A DNA stretch of 38,157 bases, from positions 25,917 to 64,073 of the forward strand of contig SDOX01000166.1 of the NCBI GenBank assembly GCA_004565275.1, in the 5' to 3' direction. Shown here in pieces: positions 10,581-22,203 of this stretch (position 1 is the stretch's first letter; every line of letters starts with the position of its first letter). The notes beneath the pieces are model-generated. The model searched no databases. It had not been told where the DNA came from and saw only the letters and a list, made by a program, of their open reading frames with translations. The position numbers were made by a program, and so were the translations under genes. This stretch comes from Nannochloropsis salina CCMP1776. Its lineage: Eukaryota > Sar > Eustigmatophyceae > Eustigmatales > Monodopsidaceae.

Positions 10581-13500
10581 ATGTCGCAGTCTTTGTTCAA
10601 CAAACTCCAATCTGGTCTCAATTATCTGGATGGGGCTTTTAAGGAGACCATGGAGGGCGAAGAGGAGGCGACCGAGGAGATGCTGCTGGAGCAGCGACGA
10701 CAGGTATCGTAGGAAAGAATCATGAAGAGGGGCTGGTTTGAGGTATTAGTAAGCCCTGAGGCGTCAAGACGCACCGGCACTCGAGCGTGCTCCACGCTGT
10801 CTGGGCGGGACATGGTTAAATGCGAGAGCAGCAAGGGGTCATGGGCCGTTGATTTGCCTCCCCTGTCCCACGAGCACGCATCCCAAACCCTTTCTTTCTC
10901 CCTTTCCTTGCCGCGAACCACCTTCTATCCCCAGCGCCAACTTCGCATGACCGCAGTCCAACAGCAAGCCGCCTTTGGGAGTGCCCTGTACCCCCCGGAG
11001 TCGGGGACTCAAGAGAGCGGCTTTCCTCCGGGGAGGGTAGCGGGGGAAGAAGAAGATACGGCCACAGAAACGAGGAAGGAAACCCGCGTCATGGAGGAGA
11101 AAGGTCATGAACGTTTGGCAGGTACTGCACGGAAGCCCGCCCCGGCAGCACCTTCGAGACGCTCGCCTCCCCCTCCCCACCTCGGCGTTCACATTCGACG
11201 GGAGGGGGGAAGCGCGGAGGAAGAGGTAGCCGAGACCCCTGCCTGCTTGCTGGGCATGTCCTCTCCGTTAGCGGCGGGGCCCCTGGTCCGGGAGAGCGAG
11301 GTGTGGAAATAGGAAGCGGGGGAGTGACGTAGTTAAAAGGGGGAAGGGAAGGAAAGGAAGCATGAGAGCGTGCTCGGACCGCAAGAGATAAGCATTTGTG
11401 TCGCACCCTGAGGCGAGCATTCTTTCTCCCTTTCCCTCCCAGGTACACCATGCGTCCCTGAAACGCTCCCCGTCCTCATCTCCCCCGCGCGGGCACGTGG
11501 GGGAGGAAGATAATGGACTCCCCAGTTTAGCCCTCGGGAGCAGTGCCTACGACGGTCTCAGCGGGGCTTTGGCAGAGAACGAGGAAGAGGGAGAGGGCAG
11601 GTAAGGGAAGGAAAGAACCGGGGGGGGGGGGAAGGGGACAGTCGGGAAGTTGCCTCCGTGGGGAGAAGCGCGAGGGACAGGGAGGGAAGGAGGGAGGGAA
11701 GGAGGGAGGGAGGATTGGAATGGGACTTCATCTGGCAGCTCGATCATTCTTCCCATCGCTTCCCACACGTTCCAGTAGCCATGCCTCCCTGCCCTACTCC
11801 TCCCTTCCACCATTCGTGACGACCCGTCGCGGCTCCACGCCCGCAGCCCCTGCCTCCCTCCTGCCCTCCCCCCCTCCCTCCCTCTCCGCCTCCTTGTCCT
11901 CCTCCCCGCCCGCGCTGAGAGAGGGAGAGGGCCAGACCCGGCTGAAGGATTTGCGCAAGGAGGTAAGATTTCGGCAGACAGTAGTTCCCCAAGTTCGTGC
12001 CCATCACTGACGTTGTACACCCTCCCTCCCTCCCTCCCTCCCTCCCTCCCTCCCTCCCTCCCTTCCCCACTCCCTGGGACGGACCAGACCCTCGTGTCCC
12101 CTCCTCCCTCTTCACTTTCCATTCTCCTCTCCTTCCCCATGCCCTGTCTCTCGACGGAGTAGCAAAGCCGCAGCCCGAGAAGGGGAGCTCCTGGACGAGA
12201 TCGAGGCAGTGAAACATACCAAGGACGTCGATAAACGCCAGTTCCACCTGGTGCTGGCCGAGAAAGGTGAGGAAACCCTCCTTCCCTCCCTCCTTACCTC
12301 CCTCCTTCCCTCCCTCCCACGCGCTGACCCCGTCCTGCACATGGACATCCCCCTACGCCAATCCTCACCACCCCGTTTCCCCCTCTTTACTCGCCGACCC
12401 CACCAATCCTCTCCCTCCCTCCCTTCCTCCCTCCCTCCCTCCCTCCCTCCCTCCCTCCTCTTTCCCGTCCTCCCTCCTTTCCGTGCCCCTTACAGACGAG
12501 GCTCTATGTGGCATGGAAGAAAAATGCCTCCTGCTCACGCGTCTGGAGGACGATCAGCGCCTCTGGAAAGAGGAGAAGGAGATGCTTCAAGAAGAGCTCG
12601 AAGTGGCCCACTCGGTGCCTATACCCTTTTCCCCTCCCCTTCCTCCCTCCCTCCCTTTTCTCCCTCTCTCTGACCTTCTCGTATCTTCTGACTTTTTTGC
12701 GTCCTTCTCTTTCTTTCGTTTCCATTCAAGACCTAGTGCTGGTTGATGTCCTCATTTCACAGACGGCCATGGACCTTGACAGCTTCGCTCACCTCCTTCC
12801 CTCCCTCCCTCCCTCCCTCCCTCCCTTCAACGCAGAACCAAGAACGGGGCGTGGAGGGATTGAGGCAGGAGGTTCGGGAGTCAGAGGCGGCCCTGGACAC
12901 GGCGAAGGCCCAGCACTCTGCCTGGATGCGGCAGGCGCAAAGGAGAGAGGCGGAGTGCGTGGGGAGGGAGGGAGGGAGGGAGGAAGGGGAGGATGGTCAA
13001 GGGAGCTCGACAAAAGGCAAATGTTGCCATGTGGAGGCTTGCAATGACGAGGGAAGAGAGGGTTGGCAGAGGAGAGCCGTGACCAAGTTGGGAGGGGGAG
13101 TCCCGCAAGGGGGAGGAAGGAGGGAGGCACAGAGGGCGGGGCGGAGGGCGGAAGTGACTTTTATCTCACATGCATTGGGGCGGTGTACACATGTCTAGGC
13201 TCGAGAGTACTACGGCTGACCTGACTGCGTCGCTGGCGGCGAAGCAGCGGTAGGTGCCCTCCCCGCCCTTCCCCCCTCTCTACCTCCACTCCTGTTCATT
13301 GCTCACCCCTCCTCTCACACCCCACCCGCAGAGAAATTGAGACTTTGAAAGCCTCCTTCCACGCCTTGGGAGACTCGCGCGAGATTGTCGATATGGAGTC
13401 ACAAAGGTGCCAAGGGAGGAAGGGAGGGAGGGAGGGAGGGAGGGAGGGAGGGAGGAACGTTCCCGGGACGTATCATTGACCTCCACCCTGCCCTATTTTT

Positions 13501-15187
13501 CTCTTTCGTCTCTCTCTCAGGCTGCAGCAAGAGCTGGAAGCCTCGCGAAACGCGTTGGAAATGGAGCGACAACACGTCGTCAGCTTGCAACGGGAGGTAA
13601 ATTTCTCATCCCCCTTCCTCCCTCCCTCCCTCCCTCCCTTGATCCCTTCCGGTCGGTCCCAGCACCTGCGTCGTCTCCAATTGCATCCTTTCCGTCTTGT
13701 CAGTTTCCACTCGACCGTGCAAAAGCACTCCGATGACCGCCGGCGATGGTGGGAGTTCCGGTTTGTTTTCACATTCCTCTTCCAATCCCCCCCCCCCCCC
13801 TTCAGCTTCGTGCTCAACAACACGAGCTCTCGGCGGCAACGGTGGCGTGGCGGGAGGAAAAGGAAGCGCAGGAGAGCCGTTGGCAGAAGGGTGTGAGGGA
13901 ACGGGAAGGCCTGGCACAAACACTGGCGGAGGAGAGGCAAAAGCGGGAGGAGCTGGAGGGGGCCAGTCCCCAAGGAGGGGCACAGGGGGGCCGTGTGAGG
14001 GAGGAGATGGAGGGGCGGGTCCAGGCGGTACGTTGTCGGGGGTGCAGAATGAGCGAGGGGCGGGGGTGTCCCTTAGCGCAGGCCATGGGTGGCAGCGGCG
14101 GATAGGGCGAGGCGGGGTTGGGCGCCTTGTATGAACTATGCCACGGGGAGGGCGGGGGAGAACGCGACGAGAACACGTGATGGGCCCTTGGAAAGTCGCA
14201 GGAGTGAGGGAGAGGGTGGGCACCCCAGTATCAGGACCTGAGCGCGCGCGGGCAGAGAGAGGAAAAGCCTCCACCCCGCCACCCGGTGGGATGGAGATGA
14301 TCTCTTTCGACGCGGCCATCGAGTTCCAGTGCCGTGTTTCGTTTCTCCCTCCGGCGGTTTTTCCACGACTTAACGCCGCGCCCCCACCCTATGAAGGCCG
14401 CCTCTTCTTATGAAAAACGCCTTTCTCTCTTCCCATGGCAGCTCTCGGAGCAACTTGTGAGGAAACAGGAGGCTTTGGACGCGGCTCTCTCCAACGTCTA
14501 CGCCGCAGAGGCCCGATTCAAGGCTTCGGAAGCGCGGGTAAAAACCCTGGAATCCCAACTGGCGGCGGCCGAATATGACGTGGAGAGTCCTGCAGGTAAG
14601 GAAGAAGGGCCTGTAGGTGGAGGACGCGGGTACTGGTGTGCAGACGGAGGGGAGGGATGAAAGCGAAGTGACTGAGGCCGTGAGGGGACAATTGCGATAG
14701 GGGACCTCAACCCACTCTTTCCCGACTTTCTACGTTGTTCCCTTGGACCCCAGATGATGTAGGCCCCGGTGGAGTACGGAATCGGGGCCATGTGAATGCG
14801 ATTCACAAGCCGTACCCGTCTTCCTCGTCCTCGTCGTCGTTCTCCCTCCTTCCTCCGGCTGCAGCCGGACGGCGAGTCGCTTTTGCCCCTCTCAAGCCCC
14901 TCTCACGCCTCCCCTTCCTTAGACCATACCCCGCAGCCGCTGACGTTGCGGATGGCGTGGACAAACTTTTTCTTGCCTCCATGCATTACCTTCGGACATT
15001 CCCTTGGGTCCGGCTCTCCCTCCTGGCGTACTTGTTCCTTCTCCACATATATGTTTTTTCGGTGGTGGGCTGGCAAGCCGGTAGGATCGAGACGATCCAT
15101 TCGGATACTGGGGGGTCGTTTTTGGAGCCCTCCAATGGAGCTTTTGTAAAGGATGTGGCCTCGACCAATGGTGGAAATGGGGTGTGA
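10581..15187 (+). CDS. Golgin-84/CASP-like coiled-coil protein with C-terminal membrane anchor
   Basis: This is probably a Golgi tethering protein facing the cytosol. Exon 1 is 10581-10703 (MSQSLFNKLQSGLNYLDGAF), then 10935-11300, 11443-11600, 11776-11962 and about ten more to the stop at 15187. After a low-complexity Ser/Pro-rich region come several exons of heptad-rich coiled coil: EELEVAHS, RLQQELEASRNALEMERQ, LRAQQHELSAATVAWREEK, LSEQLVRKQEALDAALS and RVKTLESQLAAAE. The last exon (from about 14755) carries the hallmark tail: FLASMHYLRTFPWVRLSLL followed by the membrane span LAYLFLLHIYVFSVVGW. This short-loop, Tyr/His-containing anchor next to a coiled coil is typical of golgin-84 and CASP. 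The junction between 11963 and the exon with AREGELLDEIEAVKH (about 12163) does not resolve in phase and may hide a sequence error or another exon. The membrane topology is inferred. Confidence 0.8.
12016..12063 (+). repeat. (CCCT)n array in golgin intron
   Basis: Pure CCCT array upstream of an acceptor. Similar arrays occur at about 12413-12460 and 12802-12829 in the same gene, each before a 3' splice site. Confidence 0.85.
13404..13453 (+). repeat. (GGGA)n array after a donor in golgin gene
   Basis: A purine-rich array begins immediately downstream of a donor (AAAG then gtgcca), the opposite polarity to the CCCT arrays that precede acceptors. Confidence 0.8.
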
Positions 15188-16388
15188 AATGGGTTTTAAT
15201 TGCATGGAGTTATGAAGTGGAGCATTATGACACACTGAAAGCACGCACACCATCTGTCCGTCTCGTCTCTTTGTGATCGTGACTAAAAAGTATCTCCATG
15301 ATGTAGAAAGATGAAAATTTCAACAACATCAGGCACCCTGCTAATTTCTTTGTTCTTTTCATGGTCGTATGTGCCCATTGTACCGTCGCAACATCAGAGA
15401 GAAGTGTATGGAGCTTCTTTCAAGATACTCACATTAGAATCTTCTGCACGAATAGTTTATGATGTCTGGAATTCTGTATGTCATTCATCATACATGCCCA
15501 CAGGGTTGAAAACACTACCCAAAGAAGTACGTTTACGAAGCGGGGCAACTTGTTCTGATAGAAGACCCAAGTCTGATATTCTGGTTGAACTTTTCAAAAT
15601 TTAAAAAAAAAACTCCAACCTTACGCCCCTGGAGCTTTCAGTAAAATTAGGGAGGCTGAATGGCCACCTTTGGAATTTTTTACCAGAATTTTTGAGCGAG
15701 TCGAAGCACTATTTGATAAATCAAGCTATTGTGCTACGGTATGCTGAAATCTTTTCAATTTACTTTACTGGGTTTCCCACGACAAGCTGACATGACTCGC
15801 CGGCGGATGGGTCATACCAGCGTGATAATCACACGGTAAAATTCCGACTGCTATCAATCAGAACGTTCCCTTATTCTGTGAGGCACTCGTATCAAACACA
15901 CCTTGTGTGATCAACTCAAACTATACATTATGCTTGCACTCTACTGGCTCCTCCTGTTTGCACCCGAAATTGCGCCTCTAAATATTTTTAGCAAAGAAAG
16001 ATGTCTGGCGTCATTGAGACCAAATATGCTGTATGTACCCCGCAAATGATTGATGCTCTTCTTCAATGACGATTTTTAATCCGTTTAGTCATACATATGT
16101 CTATCTTATAACTCAACATCAAGGCACACACAGAGCTTACAGACGTGGGCTTTGAATGGCTTTTTTGGGTTATCCCTGCCCTCCCCAAGCCTTGTCCCTC
16201 AATAAGCATCACAATGGCGGGGTTGATCGAAGTAACCCGACTTATTATCAACATATAAATTGTGAGAGAACATGTAAATTGTACCTATGTACTAAGCTTT
16301 ATGAGAAGAAGTAAAATGTCACCTTTTAGAGTATGTTTACTAATATATACTAGCATTTTTCAACAGATTAGCGCTTATAACAGCAAAC
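15188..16388. other. AT-rich intergenic region
   Basis: Base composition changes sharply to AT-rich. There is a 97-codon plus-strand open stretch at 15311-15604. It begins with a signal-peptide-like segment (MKISTTSGTLLISLFFSWSY) but has no recognisable domain and ends in an A-run, so I rate it as doubtful. The rest shows no gene and probably includes the promoter of the binding-protein gene. Confidence 0.5.
15311..15604 (+). CDS. Doubtful small secreted protein
   Basis: This 97-codon frame opens with a lysine and a hydrophobic run (GTLLISLFFSWSYVPIV) that could be a signal peptide, followed by a short mixed region with two cysteines. It has no family resemblance and lies in AT-rich DNA where open frames of this length can occur by chance. 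Listed only because of the leader-like start. Confidence 0.15.
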   Translation: MKISTTSGTLLISLFFSWSYVPIVPSQHQREVYGASFKILTLESSARIVYDVWNSVCHSSYMPTGLKTLPKEVRLRSGATCSDRRPKSDILVELFKI

Positions 16389-17291
16389 ATGACAACCGAA
16401 TTCCGTCTTCAAGACATCTCTAACATTCAAGCAACGACACCACCAAGGCGGGACATCCAGCGAAGAACAAAGAGGATGTTAAAGCTCCTGGCCCCAGGGA
16501 AACTCAAAATAGCGGCCTTCCCGAACTTCTACCCTATATGCTATGATACATCTCAAAACATGGGAGACCGGCATCCGAGCCCTGCAGGTACCATATCTGA
16601 GGCGGAACTAGATGAAAAAAATCCAGACTCTACACAAGGACACTTTGCTGGATTGGAAGTCGAACTTCTCCTCCGGTTTTGTAAAGAATACGGGTTAGAC
16701 CCGGAGATCATCGCTGTGCAAGACTTCGACAACTTATGGACCTACCCCGTGAAACGAAAAGCCGACGTGTGCATTGGGGGTATCACTGTCGCCCCCAATC
16801 GTACCCATCCAGGTCTGGCGTGGAGTGAGGCGTACTACAAAGTAAGCCGCACCGTGATTTATCACCGTCGACGCCCTCCAAGGCCTGGGATGGGCTTCCC
16901 TCAAGCTATGGAAGGAGTCGTCCGCGGCGTGCCCGGGTCGACAGGCTTCAAGGACGCCAAACGACGCCTGTGTGCGTTGGGAAAACAACATCAACTTGAA
17001 GAATCCGTGGACGACGCGGCGGATATTCGCGCATTGTTGCGGGGAGACATCCAAGGATTGATGAGGGGCTCCGCCGTTGGGCGGGCCATTGTGCAGCAGC
17101 ATCCGAAGGAATTGGCCATAATGGAGTCCTGGGAAATCTTACCGGAGTTACGACCGACACCGCAGGGCGAAGTGTTCTGCTTTCCTGTGCACGAAAATAG
17201 CGGTCTGGCTGAGACCTTGACTAAGTTTCTCGCTCGAGAACGGGCGACGGGTTCTCTACAAAGCCTGCTGCGCAAGTATGCTTTGGTTTGA
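16389..17291 (+). CDS. Bacterial-type solute-binding-fold protein (SBP family 3 / PheC-like)
   Basis: This is an intronless 300-residue protein with the periplasmic-binding-protein type 2 fold, as in amino-acid ABC-transporter binding proteins and cyclohexadienyl/arogenate dehydratases of the PheC type. Family landmarks: KLKIAAFPNFYPICY (strand 1, aromatic ligand loop), GLEVELLLRFCKEYGL (helix), ADVCIGGITVAPNR (the G-T-x-x-R ligand carboxylate site), GLAWSEAYYKVSRTVIY (counterpart of FSxPYY), VRGVPGSTGFKDAK (lobe 2, G-S-T) and a closing helix FLARERATGSLQSLLRKYAL. There is no clear N-terminal signal peptide; the first 35 residues are polar and basic. A cytosolic enzyme or a targeted protein is therefore more likely than a secreted binding protein. 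Lack of introns and bacterial-type architecture suggest horizontal acquisition. Whether it binds or dehydrates a ligand cannot be told from sequence. Confidence 0.75.
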   Translation: MTTEFRLQDISNIQATTPPRRDIQRRTKRMLKLLAPGKLKIAAFPNFYPICYDTSQNMGDRHPSPAGTISEAELDEKNPDSTQGHFAGLEVELLLRFCKEYGLDPEIIAVQDFDNLWTYPVKRKADVCIGGITVAPNRTHPGLAWSEAYYKVSRTVIYHRRRPPRPGMGFPQAMEGVVRGVPGSTGFKDAKRRLCALGKQHQLEESVDDAADIRALLRGDIQGLMRGSAVGRAIVQQHPKELAIMESWEILPELRPTPQGEVFCFPVHENSGLAETLTKFLARERATGSLQSLLRKYALV

Positions 17292-18637
17292 GTGGCGAGA
17301 CAGGCAGAATAGGCGGAAGGACTAACGATGTATTTTCATTTCATTAGAATGGTGAGCGTGGCATTTCTAATTCTCGTCCTGCAATGTTGTTGAAAGTTCT
17401 CACCATTTTAAGTCTGAATTCTCCTCTCTTGAAACAATATATAAGAAAGCGAGTCGATGAAATGTGTATCAGACATATGCTGTACGCAATATGAGGCGAT
17501 AATGTGAGCACAAATTGGTGAGAGTGACACTCACATTGATTTGAACACAGTTTCGCATTGAAAGTATCGGAAGCAGCATCGACGACCAACTTTCTCCCCA
17601 TCTAGTATAATTTTTGTGACTTTAACTATTCGAAATATACAACAAATCTCATTGCCGCTTAAGTGATGTATTGTTTTCAAAGCGTGATGTTTCCTGTGCG
17701 GTGTCCTTTTAATTAGAGAACAATTTATATGTTATGGTCCGACGTTTCCAGAGTAAACGCGTACGGCATAACATTCAAGAGAATAAATGCAAGTCGACAT
17801 GCTTTAATGCTGTCTTATACTCAAATGCTTAAATATGGTCTCTTTTTTAAAAAAACTTCAATCACTGGCCTATTTTTTTATTCTGTGATTACCTTGGTCA
17901 TCGGCAGAAAGGGCCTCAGAGCAACGACTTCAGCTACCGAAAATGTTGAATCGCACACTTCTAGCTGGGTGACAAGGAAAGCCTGCATGCGTTATTCACG
18001 ACGTACTTCATGGTCTATACATCCATAGAATTCTCGGTACCAAAGCACGATCCTCTTCAAGGCTTGAGGTGGGCCCATTTTTCCGCCTGTTCCCGACAAA
18101 CACCATCCCCCGTGCACCTTGGCCTCGATATAAGAACATACGCACACATTGATCTTAAACATCGGAAAACGGAGAGGTTCTACACCCCCGCACCCGTCCA
18201 GGCACTTTTTTAAAAGTGCGCATGGCGTTGTTATGCAGCCATTGGGCTAGGGTGGATGGAAGCTAACTTTCTGATCAACCTTCTCACAAGCGGATATTTT
18301 CCCTACTGTGGTATGTCAGAACCGCACTAGGCGTGAAGTTGAACAGACCTGTTCAGTAAGTTGAATTAAAGCTGCAACGTGCATTTCAGTACGATTGGCG
18401 GTTGTTACAGCCTACAATCATTTAAAAGCTTGCACGCTTTTCCTGTTGGGCTCTTCTTTGTGTCAAAAGCTGTTTTTACTATGGTCGTTACCTTCCTAAT
18501 CAAAGTGCTCCATATCTTCGATAAAATTAACAGACCACTCGGGAACAGAAATCTTTTCGGAGAGAAAACAGTCGTTTTCTACCATTACAACAAGCTGGCT
18601 GACGTGCACTTGCCATTTTGACGTGGCAAACGAGAGC
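17292..18637. other. AT-rich intergenic region
   Basis: Low GC, many stop codons on both strands and only short open frames without protein-like composition (for example 17729-18028). No RNA gene or repeat array was seen. It holds the 3' flank of the binding-protein gene and the promoter of the Kelch-BTB gene. Confidence 0.55.
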
Positions 18638-21600
18638 ATGCCGGCATCTCTTTTCGCAGGGTCGGCACCGTGTTCAGTCGGAGGCCCTATCGTCCCCATG
18701 GATGGTGGAGAAGGCGATCTCCGAGGGGCTGACGAAGGACAAAGCACCATTTCCGAAGGTCTGACACGCACAACCACTACGGTAGACGCCACGTCGCTTT
18801 CCTCTTCCTCTCGCAGCCCTAGTGTGGCAGCCGCTGGGGATAGCACTGCCGTTGCCAGAACCTCCTTCGGTGCTGCTACTATTGGCTCCGACTTGATCAC
18901 ACGCACGCAGCTCGGCGGGACATCCTCTGTTGTCGACACTCCCGCCAGAGTGGCACGGGTGAAGCCAAAGCGGTGGAGGAGAACAAGGAATCAGGCAATG
19001 GAGACCCCTGCCTTGGCCTCCCCGGGCTTGCCGGCGTCCTCGATGGGGGAATGGGTCCGCTTGGATAAGGAAGAGGAAGAGGAAGAGGAGGGGGAAGAGG
19101 AGGAGGAAGAGGAGGGGGAGGGGGAGGAGGAGGAGGAGGAGGAGGAGGAGGAGGAGGAGGAGGAGGAGGCGTCTTTCGCCCCCAGTCTCCCTGCCGGGGC
19201 CCAATTCCTGTCTACCTCGCCCCTCGCCCCTTTCCTTTCCCCTTCCTCCTCCCTTTCCCCCCCGCGCCACGCCCCCGGTCGGGCCCAGAGCCCCAACCTG
19301 TACAAGCCCTGCCAACGCTCTTTGCACGTGGCGGCGGTGTTGGACGACAAATTGCTTGTCTTTGGGGGCTACCAAGGGACGGAACGGGTGGCGGATTGCT
19401 ACCTCTACGACTTCCTCCGTCAGAAGTGGAGCGTGGTAGTGCCCGCTCCGGGGAGCCACCCTCCGCCCAGCCCCCGCGACCGGCACGTAGGGGTGGTGCA
19501 CAGACGTAGCTTTTACGTGTTTGGGGGTTTCGACGGGAGCCAGCGCGTCAACGATTTTTATGGTTTCTCCCTGGACACCCGCGAATGGCGGCCGGTGGTG
19601 TGCCTGACCGGATCCGCCCCGACCCCCCGTCACTCCCACACGGGCGTGGTCTACAAGGACAAGTTCTACGTGCTCACGGGCTACGATGGGAGCTACCGGA
19701 ACGACTTCCACGCCTTCTCCTTCGGCCAAGCCTCTTGGGCGCCGGTGGCCTGCGCGGGGAAGGTGCCTCGACCTCGGTACCGAGCCACGGCCTGTGTGAA
19801 GGTAGGGCCGGAGGGAGGGAGGGGGGGAGGGAGGGAGGGAGGGGGGAGGGAGGGAGGGGGGGGAGGAGGCGACGGAGTGGTAGGGAGGGAGGGAGGGAAA
19901 GGAGCACGGATGGTAGGGAGAGAGGGAGAGAAAGGAGCACGGACGGGAGGACAGAGGCGGAGGGAGGGAGGAAGGAAGGGAGGGAGGGAGGAATGGAGGG
20001 AGGGAGGAAATGAGGGAGGGAAGGACAGAGGGAGGGAGGGAGGGAGGGAGGGAGGGCATCCGCCCGACGAGACAGGCACAGGACGACATGTGGGTGCGTG
20101 GAAGATGGCTATGAGGGGAGGACGTATGTCTGCAGGCGTCAACAACCCAAGTCTTGTCTGTAGCTCACCCCATCCACTCCCCCCCCTCCTGATCTGCCCA
20201 GAACGACGACCTCATCCTCTTCGGCGGTCATGACGGCACCCAGCACCTGAACGACGTCTCTCTCTTCCATTTTCCTTCCGCCACATGGACCCTCCTCGAC
20301 CTGTCTCCCTCCGCCCCTTACCCCCCTCCCCTTCCGCGGGACTCGCACTCGGCGGTCATCCACCACGAAAGTGCGTGGGGGGGGAGAGGAGAAGGGAAAG
20401 ACAGGGTCGACAGCGAGGATGCTGAAAGAGAAAAAAAGTGGATCCAGCAACAAATGCCAAGGGAAAGCCTTCCGAGTCGGCTCAATACCGCCTTTTTCCC
20501 TCCCTCCCTCCCTCCCTCCCTCCCTCCTTCCCTCCCTCCCTCCATCCCTCCCTCCCTCCCTTCCTCAGGCATGTACATCTTTGGCGGGTCCACTGGCAAC
20601 GCGATGGACGACCTGCATGAACTCAACCTCGAGGAGAAGAAATGGCGGCCCATAAGCCCTCCTCCGGGTAGCCTAATGCCTGGACAACGCTTCTGTCACG
20701 TGGCCTGCGTGTGGAAGCACCGGATGGTCGTGTTTGGGGGCTACGATGGGGCGCAACGGTGGGTGGAAGGGAGGGAGGGAGGGAGGGAGGGAGGGAGGGA
20801 AGGAGGGAGGGAAGGGACAGGCCCTCAGTACCTGGAATGGACACACGCACCAGCAGCTTTGGTCAAGGCGTTACCGAGCCTGCGGCCACCTGGTAAGGCC
20901 TTTCCCTCATCCTTCCCGCCCCTCCTCCCTCCTTCCTTCCCAGCCTCAATGACTTTTGGGCCTTCGATTTCGGTCCCGCCCTCCTCGCCTGCCAAGTCCC
21001 GGAGCCCACCCTGCTCCCCGACCTTCGGGGCTTGGTTAACAGCCCGACCCTCTCGGACGTGACTTTCCTGGTGGAGGGCCGCCCCGTGCACGCCCACAAG
21101 GTCCTTTGCATCCGTTCTCCGTATTTTCGAGCCCTGTGCGGTTTAGGGGGGGGGGGAAAGGGGGGGGTGCGATAGAAGGGGGGGGGGAGGCATGCGGGTG
21201 GATGGACGGAGGCACCTGGCTCATCCCACGCGCTGCATGCTGTGTAGGAGGCTGTTTTATTTTTTGTTCGTTTGATCCCCTCGTTCCGGTTTGGTTAGTT
21301 TGTTACCTGGAGACGAAACGCGGGGACCCTCCCTTCCATTACCCTCCCTCTCATCTTTTTGCCTTGACTCGCCCTTTCCCCGCCCCCTTCCACCTTCCAT
21401 CCCTTCCCTCCTTTCTCTTACCCTTCTCTTCCCTTTCTTCCCTCCATATTCCCTCCCGTCCCCACCCTGAAGCTTCACGGGGGGCATGAAAGAGGCGCAC
21501 CAGCGGGAGATTGTCCTCCCGGACATCCGCTTCCCGATCTTCGTCTCCCTGCTCGAATTTCTCTACACGGACGGTAGGGGAAAGGAAAGAGGGCGGGAAG

Positions 21601-22203
21601 GAGGGAGGGGGGGAAGGAGGGAGGGGGGTGGCTGACGTTAGACGGCTGTCGAGCCCCTCGATCGTGTCTTCTCCCGCCTTCTTTGTCCTCATTCCCTCCT
21701 TGCCTCCCTCCTTCCCCGTCCGCTCCATCGTCCCGCAGCCCTTCGGATCGACCTCCCTTCCTCCTTTCAGCTTTTCGAGGCCGCAGATCGCTTCGGGGTG
21801 GACCGATTGAAAAGTCTGTGCGAGCACAAGATGCTGACCTCCCTCTCCCTCGACAACGCGGCCTTGATCTTCCACACGGCGGACGTCTACCAGGCCATAA
21901 ATTTGCGGGAAAAATGCCTGAGTTTCATTCTGCAGGTGAGATACATTGCTCCTCATCCGCTGCCCTCCCTCCCTCCCTCCCTTCCTCCCTCCTACCTTCA
22001 GTGCTCGGGTGCTTGCTCCATCCACGCACTCCCTGACTCACTGTCCGCCCTGCCCCCTTTCTTGTCCTTTCCTCCCTCGACGTCGCCGCCTGCCTCTGGC
22101 TTGGGCTTTGTAGAATTTTGACGCCGTGAGCAAGACCGCTGGTTTCGCGGAGATGGGGAGGATGAATATGGACCTTGTTTTCGAAATCCTGCAGAAGCGT
22201 TAG
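18638..22203 (+). CDS. Kelch-BTB-BACK protein (LZTR1-like domain order)
   Basis: Probably a substrate adaptor for a cullin-3 ubiquitin ligase. The first in-frame ATG is at 18638. Exons include 18638-19801, 20202-20370, 20569-20758, 20944-21140, about 21480-21573, 21739-21935 and 22114-22203. After a Ser/Thr-rich N-terminus and a long Glu run (encoded by GAG repeats at about 19069-19168) come six Kelch repeats with the FGGYxG signature: LLVFGGYQG, FYVFGGFDG, FYVLTGYDG, LILFGGHDG, MYIFGGSTG and MVVFGGYDG. The BTB domain follows: SDVTFLVEGRPVHAHKVLC, RSPYFRALC, GGMKEAHQREIVLPD, FLEFLYTD-like LLEFLYTDG and LFEAADRFGVDRLKSLCE. A short BACK-like helical end closes it. Kelch before BTB matches LZTR1 rather than KLHL proteins. 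The junction across the poly-G tract at 21141-21180 is not resolved in phase. Confidence 0.88.
19069..19168 (+). repeat. Coding GAG-rich microsatellite (poly-Glu)
   Basis: GAG/GAA repeats inside exon 1 of the Kelch-BTB gene encode an acidic tract of about 33 residues, with a few glycines, between the N-terminal region and the propeller. Length polymorphism is expected. Confidence 0.85.
19802..20201 (+). repeat. Intron with long (GGGA)n arrays after the donor
   Basis: This Kelch-BTB intron begins gtaggg and is filled with GGGA arrays to about 20056. It then turns pyrimidine-rich before acceptor tctgcccag. The arrays stay open in one frame and mimic a Gly-Arg-Glu protein. Confidence 0.85.
20498..20563 (+). 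repeat. (CCCT)n array before a Kelch-BTB acceptor
   Basis: This imperfect CCCT array occupies the acceptor side of the intron that ends at 20568. Confidence 0.8.

Noticed and set aside
12016-12063. Regular repeats suggesting a CRISPR-like array
   Set aside because: These are uninterrupted tetranucleotide microsatellites without spacers.
13606-14319. 237-codon Pro-rich minus-strand frame
   Set aside because: Antisense to golgin coiled-coil exons; no domain or splice support.
18674-20089. 471-codon minus-strand open frame
   Set aside because: It is antisense to the Kelch exon and its downstream repeats; Leu, Ser and Pro runs are mirrored GAG and GGGA repeats.
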